In this document: in pieces, positions 1 to 10,792 of the stretch
Position numbering within the stretch: the stretch's first letter is position 1
How the letters are laid out: the number at the start of each line of letters is the position of its first letter
DNA from: Silene latifolia
Lineage: Eukaryota > Streptophyta > Magnoliopsida > Caryophyllales > Caryophyllaceae
Assembly: GCF_048544455.1 (NCBI RefSeq)
Contig: NC_133526.1
Span: forward strand, 1,504,001 to 1,568,000
Direction: 5' to 3'
Length of the DNA stretch: 64,000 nucleotides
Notes under the pieces: model-generated
The model's database searches: none
Told to the model about the DNA's origin: nothing
What the model saw: the letters and a program-made list of their open reading frames with translations, nothing else
Made by a program: the position numbers and the translations under genes

Positions 1-34
1 TTATTTCTTATTTGTACATGTCTTTTATTGTTTA

Positions 35-75
35 CTAGTTGTTGTACGGCGCGCGAAGCGCCGTACCCCAAGATA
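35..75 (-). mobile_element. Helitron 3' terminus (body extends to the right)
   Basis: Read on the minus strand, a GC-rich hairpin (arms around GTACGGCGC and GCGCCGTAC, loop TTC) is followed about 10 bases later by CTAG and a host T. This is the standard Helitron 3' end: hairpin, then CTRR, inserted between A and T. It resembles the better supported terminus at 22415. The 5' TC end was not located; it would lie to the right, possibly before 7.1 kb, in which case the carboxypeptidase fragment would be cargo. That extent is inference. Confidence 0.6.
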
Positions 76-534
76 GTCTTACTAATGTAGTTTTATACCT
101 TAAGCACGGCGAGGCTAGGAAAGTGGTGCAATTGAGACTTCTTTTTTTACGACCACTAAAAAGACTCAAAACACAAATTTGTCACAAGAGTAAAGATGTT
201 TTCTCAGTAAAAGCTTGAAATCAATTCATTACATATCAGAGGCTCCATTTTTGAGTGATGTAATTGGAGCAAAAGCAAAGAAAAGTCCATGTTTTTTTAT
301 CATTGTTTGACAAAACGTATATTTCGGCATTTAGTATCAATAACCTCGGGTAAACGTGATGCTTGCCCTAATTCCAGTCCGAGATCAAAAAATAAGTTTG
401 AATTAAAGTTGTAGTTCATAAGTTATACTCCGTAGTTACTGTACAAACCAATTAAATATCCAACTATAAGACCTGAAATTGTTGTTAAACATCCAACTAA
501 AAGACGTGAAATTTGTTAAGAACTGCCTCCATCT

Positions 535-617
535 CTGAATCTCTCTCTCATTTTCTTCATGGCTTCGACATTAACTTCAACATCGTCGTCTCTTTTACGT
601 ACTATGGGCACAACCTG
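535..617 (-). other. Possible exon fragment, unidentified
   Basis: On the minus strand a good acceptor (TATGTTTCAG) is followed by an open stretch reading VVPIVRKRDDDVEVNVEAMK and then a basic, charged tail. There is no clear GT donor at the far end. The composition looks coding, unlike the surrounding DNA, but I do not recognise the protein. It could be a captured exon of the Helitron whose 3' end lies at 35. The rest of 76-1000 shows nothing I can name. Confidence 0.25.
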
Positions 618-1006
618 AAACATACTTCGGCATTTTAGTTACATATCATTATATCAATTACTCCAAGTCAACAAAATTGATGTGAAACTCTCAAAAGCAC
701 TTAAACAAACATGGCAACAAGGTTTTCGATCATTTCAAGTCTATCCTTTTACTTCAGTTTAGAGTAACGAATTAAGACTTTTCACTTTTCATTGACATCA
801 TGGCAAAATATCATTTCAAGCAACTACTAATTCAACCCACCATGGCGTAGAAAAGAAAAGGGACAAAACCTCAAATAAAGCAACACAATCAAAATAAAGC
901 GACATAGTCAAAATCTCCGTTCTTAAGTGAAGTTTAATTACTTAACCATAGGCAAATTCATTTAAGAGAATAAGTCTAACAGTTGCAATCATACCTAAAG
1001 TTTGAA

Positions 1007-1447
1007 TGGAAAATGCACACGGTGCCCTTGAGGTTCAGTATTTTGCACGAAATACCGAGAATTTTGATCCGAAAATTTAAGAGGCCATAACTCGTATTTA
1101 CGAAATCGGAATGCGACGGTTTCTCTTTTTTTTTTTCAAAACGATCGTCTTTTCGAGAACTACGACTTGGAAAAAAATTGTCGTATTTGGATCCCGTGGC
1201 TAGGAGTTTTTGTAAAAGTTTTTTTGACTAAACAAACTTTGAGTGACTATATCTATTGGTCACGAATTCCAAATTCGATTTTTTTTTTTCAAATCATAGT
1301 TCTCGAAAAGACGATTTATTTGAAAAAAAAAATCGTCACATTCCAATCTCGTAAACACGAGTTATGACCTCTTAAAGTATAACGAATCAAAATTTTGGGT
1401 ATTTCTTACAAAATGACAAACTTCAAGGGCACCACGTGCATTTTCCA
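1007..1447. mobile_element. MULE-type foldback MITE
   Basis: The two ends are long inverted repeats: TGGAAAATGCACACGGTGCC on the left and its complement GGCACCACGTGCATTTTCCA on the right. Further inverted similarity runs inward through runs of T and A. The flanks are AGTTTGAA on the left and AGTTTTGAA on the right, an 8-9 bp target duplication with one slipped T. Long inverted repeats with a 9-bp duplication are typical of Mutator-like elements. There is no coding capacity; the 66-residue open frame inside is incidental. From 1458 to 1802 there is only low-complexity CT-rich DNA. Confidence 0.7.
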
Positions 1448-1802
1448 AGTTTTGAATAGGTTGTCTTTGCCCTACGAACCTCCTATTAGTTGTTAAATTA
1501 CTTCGCTCTCACTCGGTCTTATGTCCATTTGCTAAAACTAACAACGTTGTGACATCTCTTTATGCCCCCCATCCCTCTCTCATGAATATTCGGTAAAAAA
1601 AAAATCAACACACTACCCTCTCTCCCACCCCCTCTCTCGTGTTATATTTTTTAAAAATAACAACATAATGACCAACCCCTCCCTCCTCTCCTCTCTTTCT
1701 AGATTATAGTATCACATCATCGTCACATCACACAGACCAAGTTAAATAAATCTTGCCCACACTATCATTACAAAAGATAGATACGGAGTAGTTTACACGC
1801 GT

Positions 1803-4482
1803 CACTACTACAAAATACTTAATAGACATCAGATTTTTTTAAAAATCTGATGTATAAGTTTATACCTCAGATATTTTCAAAAAACTGATGTCTATCCTTT
1901 TATATAGACATCAGACTTTTACAAAAGCTCATGCCTATTTAAAATGGATTTAGATATTAATTTAATTTATATTATATACATCAGAGTTCTTGAAAATCGA
2001 TGTATATCAAATTTGTAAGTAACTTGCCGCTTCTACCACTAATAGCAACTTTTCATTAAATCAAAATTTTCACAACTTTTCAACCACTCTCACCCACCCA
2101 TTCATCCATATTATCCACCACTCCAATTTTTCGATTAATCTGCTCCTCTCATCACTGCTCCTCCCTTCGATGCTCCTCCATCACCACCGCCATCATCACT
2201 GCTCCGTTATATCCACTCTAACTCGTCTGCTTCTCCATCGGGTATTTGCTTTCTCACCTAACTCGTGTTTATTTTAAATCAGGGTTCTTTTTATTATGCT
2301 TGTTTTAGTCGAACTATACTTTGTTTCGTTTAATTTACTTATCATTATCCCCAATTTTACCTTTCAATAATCAAATATAGGACTAAAACATTACTTCCAA
2401 ACAATGATTTAGTCGTAATTGACATGAACTAGAAAAAAAAGAGGGTGGATTTAGGTGATTTATGAAATGTGTGGTCGGATTTAGCTCATGTGTTTACATT
2501 CCGAACAATGATTTAACTGTTCAGCAATTCATCAATTCCAAAACCAAAAGGGATGAATGAAATTTATGATATAATTTATTTGAAGAAAATTATAATCTTT
2601 GTTTATCCACTTGGCGGCATTTGGGAGCATGTCTATTTCATGAATCAGGGAGGAGGGTGTGAAAGTCGTACCATAGATTAATGAGCACAGGGAGCTGGAT
2701 GTTGAGAAGGTGCATCAGATGAGTGGTGTAAACGGAGTTATACAGTGGGGAGGGTGGATGAGTGTTGTCCCGATCAATTGTTTACCTTTTTTTATTCTCT
2801 GTGACGATGTATTTTTATCAAAGGTAGACAAATGATTGGGGACGGAGTATCAGTTTCTCGATGAAAATACATACATCAACAAATTTAATTATTTGAGGCT
2901 GAGTAATTATGAGCTTTATTGGCATGGTTATCACGATGATACGAATATATAATTGTTTTTGTTGTCATATTTCAGGTTTTTCGTGTTACAAGAGCGCTTT
3001 AAATGGCTTCAGAGATGGAGTTGCTTGAGAGAAGGCTTAAGTCCTTGTTGTCTCAGCTGCAAGTTGAAAATGGAATACTGGACCGAATTTTGTATAGAAA
3101 TAACTAAATAAGAATCATCACAGAAGGTGCTCGTACTTCAGTACCTTCTAAAGGTGCTTCTCTTTCTCCGCTTGTTCAGTTTACATATATCTTTGGGTTC
3201 ATATACTATAATGTCACTGGTAACATATTTTCTCATTAATGTTACGTCTGATTCAGGTGCCTTAGCTTAAATTTTTCACGATACGCTTCTGATTATAGCT
3301 TGTTTGGTTTACTTATCATTGTGTTATTGTGTCCAATGCAGTTGTGCTGCAGCTCGTCGCAGGTTAGTGTTTTTGATCCCTCGTACTTTGCACTTTCCTG
3401 AATCCTCAGTGGAGAGTAGGAAGGGAGGTGGAACACTGTGTTTTGCAGTTTGTATATATTGCACACCAGCGACACTGACAGTATCTTGTTCGAGCATGCA
3501 ATGCAGGGGAATTAACCTTATGCTGGGGAATGTAGTTGTACAGGAGAGTAGTGATGGCCCTAATGTTACCTCTTGTAGTTATGATGGTTACCTAATGTCA
3601 CAATCATCACTACGTAAGTTCTCCATCATATATCTCACAGTTTTACTGTCTTCAAGGGCTTTATTGTGCGATATTATTTTATTGATGAAATGTATTTGTG
3701 TATTGGTTTCAATTATTATTATTATCATTCTGCTAGTTGATTGTTCAAATACTCAAATGGACAATGATAGATATGGTTTTGTTTGTCCGCACATTTCTAC
3801 ATTGGTTGGTCAAAGTGCAGATTGTCATTTTTCTATCGAACCACAGTTAATAAGCAGTCATAGTTTATAGATTTAACTCAGTTCAGTGTTGGGTTTTAAT
3901 TTTATAGGAATCATTAGATTGTAAGAGGTGGCACGGCTAAAGTGAAGGTCAAGGAGAACGAGTGACACTGGTTGCTTTGGATTCATTTATCAAGATGGCA
4001 AAGATACTCTTACAGCCAAGTATGAATTTGAAAGTGGAGTCGTTGATGAATCATTATTTTGTCGATAGGTTAGTTGGTTAGAGATCTTTTGGTAATTGAC
4101 TTGCAGTAATCAGTTAGTTGTATAAAGATTTTTGTTGTTAATTATCAAACCATCTTGCATTTGTGAGCGTGTGTGGGATTAATGTACCGGGCAACAATAG
4201 CGTAATTTTTTTTAATGAAAAATATAATTATAGACATCAGTTTTTTTGGATATCTGATGTCCATGGTCTTGAATAAACATCGGATTTTTTAAAACATCAG
4301 ATGTCTATATAACATATAGACATCAGATTTCCTAAAAATCTGATGTCTATTTTCAAATAGACATCAGACTTAAGACTGATGTATAAGCATAAAGAATATA
4401 CATGTGTCAACTGTGCATCGGTAGAAAATCTGATGTCTATTGATGAAAATGTCCGATGTCTATGTTGATTTTTGTAGTAGTG
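1803..4482. mobile_element. Non-autonomous CACTA (En/Spm) element
   Basis: The ends are CACTACTACAAAAT and ATTTTTGTAGTAGTG, flanked by a perfect 3-bp duplication CGT (1800-1802 and 4483-4485). Both subterminal zones hold many direct and inverted copies of a motif like ATAGACATCAGATTTT / AAAATCTGATGTCTAT, the usual sites for the element-encoded binding protein. No TNP2 transposase is visible. The interior has intron-like pieces, for example an acceptor before a 34-codon frame at 3003-3107 (starts MASEMELLERRLKSLLSQLQ, coiled-coil-like), and a small Stowaway-like MITE near 2775-2850. The interior could be a relic of the element's own genes or captured host exons; I cannot tell which. Confidence 0.88.
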
Positions 4483-4485
4483 CGT

Positions 4486-5383
4486 CTAAGATAAAATTAT
4501 TATGTAGAGCTAAGCGCTATTCTGTACTGTTATTGTTATTCATTTTACAGAAATATACTCGGTCCCTAACAAATTACTTCTACGTTTAAAAACAAAGAGA
4601 CTCTAGACATACAAGCAAATGTCAAACTAATTGTATTATCACCGTTGAAACTCATAAACAGATATTGAACCGGATTATTTATCAAATTCTAGTTTCCTGT
4701 CAATATGATCATAAACTCACCTCACATGAAATTTGCTCCGGGCAGAGGCTCCATCTTCATCTCGCCTCCATCTCCATCTCACCCGAGAGTGGAGTAATTC
4801 AGCCATAAGACAAATTAGGCCTAATATTAACAAGTTCAATCAACTCTCTTGTCGAGTAGTCAGACATCCATCAAAATAAAGTAGAACATATAAACTCGTC
4901 AAAAATTAAGCCAAATTATTGAATAATGAAAAGACGATAATTTTTTTTTAAAAAGTCGAAATATTGAAAGGGAAAAAACATGAAATTTATTTGGTTACAT
5001 TCAGGCCCTCCGCCTTCGCCTTCAGACTAATGACAACATAGATATCTTGTAATATATTTGGATGGAACCTTCCCCATCTTGATCCCTATTGACGTTTAAG
5101 TAATTATTAAGTGTATTCTGTTTTCTAATAAATTAACCGATCAATTGCTCTTCTGCTTGTTCGAAAGTCAAGATAAAGAATGAATCAAGTCTCATTAGCT
5201 TCTGGCCTTTCCCTTAACTATAAAACGAAACGTTCTAAATTTCATTTCATACTTTTTGGGTATGTTTGTTGACAAGGGTATGTTTGGGACGGCATATTCA
5301 AGTTATACATTTCGGTTAACAAGGTTGGATTAGGTAAGATTAGCCTTGCTAGGTTTGGATGTAAAACGGCAAAGAGGGCATAC
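4486..5383. other. No gene seen
   Basis: AT-rich DNA between the CACTA element and the carboxypeptidase fragment. I found no frame, repeat end or RNA gene that I could support. The missing last exon of the carboxypeptidase was looked for here and not found. Confidence 0.5.
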
Positions 5384-6515
5384 CTTGAGAAAACCAAGGG
5401 ATCCATGGGTTTTTAGTTGCCCTGCTTCTGCCCCATCTACTTTGAAGGACACAGTTCAGCTGATGTGATATCCTTCTTTCCCGACCATTCCGATGCTTGG
5501 ACCCACCTTGAATTCCCTGCGATACACAAAAACAAAGAACTTCAAACTGATGATCATAGATCATACGACAAAAGTTAGTTTGAGGAGCTAGAGTTCGAGT
5601 TTGCATGTCATACCTAGCCAGTTGCAGCCTCTGCATAAATCATACACTGGATCCCATCCTCGAGTAGTGCAGAAATCCCCACTTCAAGATTTATCATCTA
5701 GTCAATTTGCATATCCTCGTATACCTCTGCGCTGCACAATACAAAATCGACTTTTCCAATACCCAAAGCTTGCCTTACTGAATCCTGATTTAAAAACTTC
5801 TCCAAGTTCGAAAATTCGTAGTAGAAGTCACCCTCACATTTCTTCCTGATATCCTAGTACTGGTGGTCAAACAGAAATGACTGTATTAGTCATATGACGT
5901 TCTTGAAGTCCCAACACTTTCACAAACGCTTGTGTCGGATGGTCACTGACTTACATTTTTGTCGCCTGCGTATTCCATGAGTTTGTTGAAGTTGTTGGTA
6001 CAGGCAAAATACGCTGTTAGGCAAGAGTCTTTACATCAGTACCTAAACTCCCAACAAAAACAAAACAACAGCTGAAAGTGTTGAGAACTCTAGGTTTGAA
6101 TGCTAAATCGAATAAAGAAACACAAATAGGTTTGTCATACCATACTGTTTGATCGTCTGTTCGCAAGCTGAAACCATCTTGTTAATGCTGTAATATTCAG
6201 TCCGACCAATTATCCAGTTATCGAAAGCGGAGCTTGTGTATGCTTGATATTGAATTTCAGGGTCTGTTAAACCGTTACCAATGGCCAACCCCTGATCACA
6301 AGGAGGAAACTCCGCTCGTAAATTCACGGAGAAGGAGAGACAGGGAGAAAGTAAGTGATAGAGAAGAGTAGAAGAGTATAGTCAGTATACCTTTAGGTTA
6401 ATAGGAGCTCCTTATTTAGCCTTGTTTCCTTGGTGTACTCTAAAGTCCTGCATACGATTCATCGGTTATGAAGACATAGTTCTTCGCATATTCAGGATGT
6501 GCTTTGAAGAATTCC
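5384..6515 (-). pseudogene. Serine carboxypeptidase-like (SCPL, S10 family) gene fragment
   Basis: Six exon-like blocks with introns between them read in order on the minus strand: 6391-6515 (EFFKAHPEYAKNYVFITDES), 6141-6291 (GLAIGNGLTDPEIQYQAYT), 5955 to about 6045 (AYFACTNNFNKLMEYAGDKN), 5725-5853 (KKCEGDFYYEFSNLEKFLNQ), 5614 to about 5690 (GISALLEDGIQCMIYA) and 5384-5516 (NSRWV, then KTHGSLGFLK). Most keep GT/AG borders. These match the vacuolar or secreted carboxypeptidase family, closest in my memory to plant SCPL47-49. The signal-peptide half and the last exon with the catalytic His are absent. The catalytic-serine motif GESYAG is DESYAG. Block 1 has an internal deletion shifting the frame and a TAA, and other blocks also break frame. 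Retained introns exclude a processed copy; it is a DNA-level fragment, possibly Helitron cargo. Confidence 0.88.
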
Positions 6516-7114
6516 TGCAATTACCAGAATTCAATGTTAGAGAATACTTTATTCGTCGCATTCATGCATAAAACGAATTATGAGATTCCGTAAAATCTAA
6601 TGTCATATGCATAAATCTTTTTTGAAACCTCAATAAATCTGTCAATATTATGTACAAAATGGTTACTTTAAAATAGGCTAAAACTCGATATTAGTGGATT
6701 TTTTTACGTTGGAATTCGAGTTTTTAATGTTTAGTAACTCATTTGAGATTGTAGAGAGAGTGATTGAGTTTTTAGAGTTGTGGTGGAGAAAGGTCCAGGA
6801 GATGATTGAGGCGAGTCTTGAGAGACAAAAAGAATAAAGGCATAATATTATGAGGGCAAGCAAAACGGTGCGTTTTTGTTGAAAATCAGGCAAAGTGATG
6901 CACACAGGTACTGCTCATTTTGAACAGTAAATTTTCTTGCTCATATTTTACTAAGGGGTGTAAATAATATATTTTATATTTATTTATGTGCGATTTTATT
7001 TTTGAAAAAGCATTTGAATATTAAATTTAAATAAGTGAAGGTAAAACTTGACGTTAATTATAACTCATTCTCAATTCTCAATTCCAAAACCAAAAACTAA
7101 CTTATAATCAACTA
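6516..7114. other. No gene seen
   Basis: AT-rich DNA. A short palindromic stretch near 6905-6930 (ACTGCTCATTTTGAACAGT) recalls the ACTATTCAT palindromes near the 5' end of the 22415-29551 Helitron, but no TC end could be fixed. Confidence 0.4.
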
Positions 7115-7278
7115 CTAGTTTGAATGCCCGTGCGTTGCAACGGGGTAATTAACTTATTTATAATGCAAAAAAAAACATAAGGGTTTAATGTTTACATTCT
7201 ATGTCTAATGATTTGTTTACATATTATTAAAATATCTATTTAAAAAAAATAAAAGATTAATATATACGTGGGTTAACT

Positions 7279-9130
7279 CTTATTTATAATCATATAATCA
7301 CCCCCACCTTATACTAATCTTTCGATGTGGGACAATTCTACTATTTATAAGTAATATATTCACTAAACTTGGATTATTTTTCTGATGTGGGACAATTCTA
7401 CCATTTATACGTAGTATGTATATCATCAAACTTGCATTGTGTTTCAATGTGGGACAAATAACATACTCAAAATTACACCATCTTCTTTGCATTTAGTTCG
7501 ACATTCACCAGATCCCGAATATCGAATACGGTTAATTGTTACTCATTATATCTAATAGTTGTATTTAAATTTAATAATATGATCAAGTATTCTCCATTAA
7601 TATTTGTCGTTGTTTTTCTTCCTTTTTTTTTTTATCATAATTGAGATAAGGAAATTTCCTGTGGTACCCCTTAATTTTGTCAGATTTTCCACCTTGCCCC
7701 TACTTTTAAGAATCTGCCTATAGTATCCTTGAGGTTCCATTTTTTTGCCCATAGTACTCCCATATAAAGGCTGCTAAATGAACGTTAAGTTTGATGGCGT
7801 GACAATAAAATAACAATTAAAAAATAATACCTCCTTTATTGTTTTATTGGTACGGATATCCCTCTCTTTTAAATGAAAATTTAGTTAACTATATCATTAT
7901 AATATTGGAAATTTCTCATGGTAACCTTGAATTTTGATAGATTACACATGGTACCCCTAATTTTAAGTTTCTACAAATGGTACTCCATGTGTTCACCTTT
8001 TTCTTTCCTAGAATACCATTTGACAACTTCCGTCATAATGTCACTACTCCTATGACTTTTGACGCCTTTTTCTTTTGTTATCGTCTATTACACAAACACT
8101 TCATCATCTAATTCTTAAATCCATATTTTATTTAATAAACTAACATTTAATACCTAAATAACAAAACACAAATAGCATGGCATGCTCAATTACTCATCTA
8201 GTTACTCATAGGAGTAACAGCGTTATGAAAAAAAAGTAAACACAAGGGTATAATATGTACAAACTTAAAATTAGGGGTATTATGTGTAATCTAACAAAAT
8301 TCGAGGGTAACATGAAAAATTTCCGCTATAATATTAACCATTTTATCGATCTTTCTCCCACCTAAAAAAATATTGCAACTTTAAAAATTAAACATTTAAT
8401 TCAAGATTATGTTTAAAGTCTCTTATATAATAAGTATACTTTAAGAGATTTAATATATTTGGGGTGATATCTAAGTTCCAAGGATAAATCCTATTTATAA
8501 TCATGTGATCACCGCACCTATGATAATCTTATGGTGTAGGACAATTCAACTATTTATACATAATATATATTTATCACACCTACATTATTTTTCAATGTGA
8601 GATGAATAACATATTTAAAAGTACACCATATTTTTTGAACCTAATTCGACATCCAACCCGATTTAATAATAAGCAAATACATCTATTAATATTCATACGT
8701 TTTTTTATCATAATTAAAATATGTGCAAATGATATGAACCTATACTCTAATGATAGAATTTTTTTAACACAATTTTAATTATATTATTTAAACGTAGTAT
8801 ATTTATCACACCTACATTATATTTTTTAACACAATTCTAATTATATTATTTAAACGTAGTATATTTACCATACCTACATTATTTTTCTATGTGAGACATA
8901 TAAAATCTATAGGTAGAAAATATAATGATATAAAATTTTAAGAACTCTCCAAGACAATACTTAAGAGACTCAAAAAATTTTGGGTTGATGCATAAGTTCC
9001 AAATATGCCTCCTATTTATAATTATAGAATCACCCACCTTATACTAATCTTTCAATGTGGGACTATTCTACTATTTATATGTAGTATGTTCACCACACCT
9101 ACTTATTTTCCAATGTGGGAGAAAACATAC
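7279..9130. repeat. Three-fold dispersed internal repeat (GTGGGAC family)
   Basis: A block running CTATTTATAATCAT...ATCACC...CTTATACTAATCTTTC, then AATGTGGGACAATTCTAC and TATTTATACGTAGTATG, recurs at about 7279-7530, 8465-8670 and 9000-9170. Partial extra copies sit at 7387, 7449 and 8820. Copies have drifted and are separated by AT-rich DNA. They are all inside the Helitron body, so they probably arose within it. Confidence 0.6.
7907..8326. mobile_element. MULE-type foldback MITE, 420 bp
   Basis: The left arm starts GGAAATTTCTCATGGTAACC and the right arm ends with a near complement (GGGTAACATGAAAAATTTCC, then GC). The arms extend about 60 bases (GGTACCCCTAATTTTAAG against CTTAAAATTAGGGGTATT). 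A 9-bp duplication TATAATATT flanks it at 7898-7906 and 8327-8335. A related one-ended piece lies at about 7655-7790 (GGAAATTTCCTGTGGTACCC). There is no coding content. Confidence 0.75.
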
Positions 9131-9455
9131 TAAAAAGTACACAATTTTACATACTAAGAAGTACATCATCTTTAATATGTGAAAATAATATAAAATTTAT
9201 AGTCTAATGATAGCATTTTTTTACCACAAAGCTAATTATATTATTTTTATAATTTTTTTAACGATGTTTTTTTTTTTGACAAATGAAATGTAAAACTTTG
9301 ATATAAAATTGGAAATATCACTTGAATATAATTTAGGAAATATACATATTATAATAATTAAAAGATTTTCTACTTTATTTTTTACATCAAAAATTATACT
9401 TTCCTAAATTTATTTTTGATGATGTGGACGCTCTCAGATCGCTCGAAAAAACTCT

Positions 9456-9458
<3 letters not shown>

Positions 9459-9524
<66 letters not shown>
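9459..9524. repeat. (AT)n microsatellite, about 33 units
   Basis: An uninterrupted alternating TA run of 66 bases. The poly-Ile/Tyr frame that crosses it is an artefact of the repeat. Its length is likely to vary between individuals and assemblies. Confidence 0.95.
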
Positions 9525-9526
<2 letters not shown>

Positions 9527-10174
9527 CGACATCTCATTACTAGTCTAAAGAACATCATTACCGCTAATTCAACTTATTTCCTAACCAAATTCAACCATAT
9601 AACAATTCACGCCATTTACCTTAAATTCAACTTGATTCCGTTTGAAGGTGTGTCCAAATACCATGGACACGGCTCAAAATACCATGGACACGTGTCGGAC
9701 ACGTGCCCAAATAAAAGATGAAAGTTAGACACGACTTTATAAGTGTGCGACACCTTTTGACGTGTGTCCGACGAGTGTCGTGTCCGACACGGGAACGCCA
9801 ATTAGAAGGAGTCTCCGTGCAACCTAGCTCGTATGTAGGTAAAGAACACGCATGGAAATTTGTAATTAAGGTTTGTCTTACATTAGTTTATGGTTCTATA
9901 TAAATTGTACTCCCTTTGGGCTCTATCTCAATCATTTATTTATTTTTGTTTATGAGAGATATTCCCTCTATCCCGGTAAATAGTTATCTATTTCTAGTTT
10001 TGTTAATTTTTTGTGGGTAATTTCACATGTGCGTATGAGCTAATGTGGTTGTACATACAACTGATTAAGCCATCCAACATATTTGAAGTGTGAAATATAA
10101 CACGAACTACGTTTTGGTGAAACCAGTTAATTCCTTGTACTCCGTAAACATCTCACACGTTATAATCAAACAAG

Positions 10175-10332
10175 TCATTTGTTGTCCTTTCTATTTTAAA
10201 AATGAATTTGATGAGTAATTTAATCATTTACACGCAATTTATTCCACTTGTGATTTAGTAATTGCCCCCCTCTCACTTTCCTTGGTCTTTGTGCAAAAAC
10301 TAAAGGACAACAACTGATCGTGACGGAGGGAG
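10175..10332 (-). mobile_element. Stowaway-like MITE, shortened
   Basis: It runs from TCATTTGTTGTCCTTTCTAT to GTGACGGAGGGAGTA and is the reverse complement of the MITE at 52437-52645, including the CTTGGTCTTTGTGC core. It is missing some interior. TA borders and CTCCCTCCGTC-type ends place it in the Tc1/mariner Stowaway class. Confidence 0.65.
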
Positions 10333-10792
10333 TATTATTGATTTTATTGGAAAACAGTTGGTTGCCTAATGAGGCGAGATTGAGCCTAATAATAGCGATC
10401 ATTAGGAGCAACGCCTAACTTGGAAAGAGGTACGTCGAAGGATGTACAGCTTAAGGCCTTAGTACGTAAGAATATCTGCAAGTTGATCATTTGTGTGGAA
10501 AATTATATTTAGGGTTTATCTTTGTTTATTATTCTATATACACTGTACATTTATACATGCATGGGAATTTATAGTTAGGGTCTTATGCATGCAATTGCAT
10601 GCAAATTGTGTACGTACGTAAAAACAACGTACACAATTTTCTTATTCATTTGTTTGTTTATTTTTTCTCATTCATTTGTTTAACTTTTGTATCATTTTTA
10701 AGAATTATTTTAAAAAATAAACAAATGACACCCTACTCACTAACCAAATCATGTAAATTGTTTTATTTAATTAATCATTTGTTCCTTTAATT

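Larger units (their letters stand above)
7115..9524 (-). mobile_element. Non-autonomous Helitron, right end approximate
   Basis: On the minus strand the left end reads as a hairpin CCCGTTGCAACGCACGGG, a short spacer and CTAG followed by a host T, a canonical Helitron 3' terminus. The right end is taken as the AT microsatellite at 9459-9524. Just inside it the minus strand reads GAGAGTTTTTTCGAG and GAGAGCGTCCACATCATC, wording I associate with 5' regions of plant Helitrons. The microsatellite hides the exact TC end. No Rep/helicase frame is present. The body contains a three-fold repeat and a MULE-type MITE. Confidence 0.6.

Noticed and set aside
3304-3870. 188-residue open frame on the plus strand
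   Set aside because: It lies inside the CACTA element, runs through intron-like DNA, has a runaway Ile stretch and matches no family I know.
9416-9721. 101-residue frame with poly Ile/Tyr
   Set aside because: Produced by the AT microsatellite.
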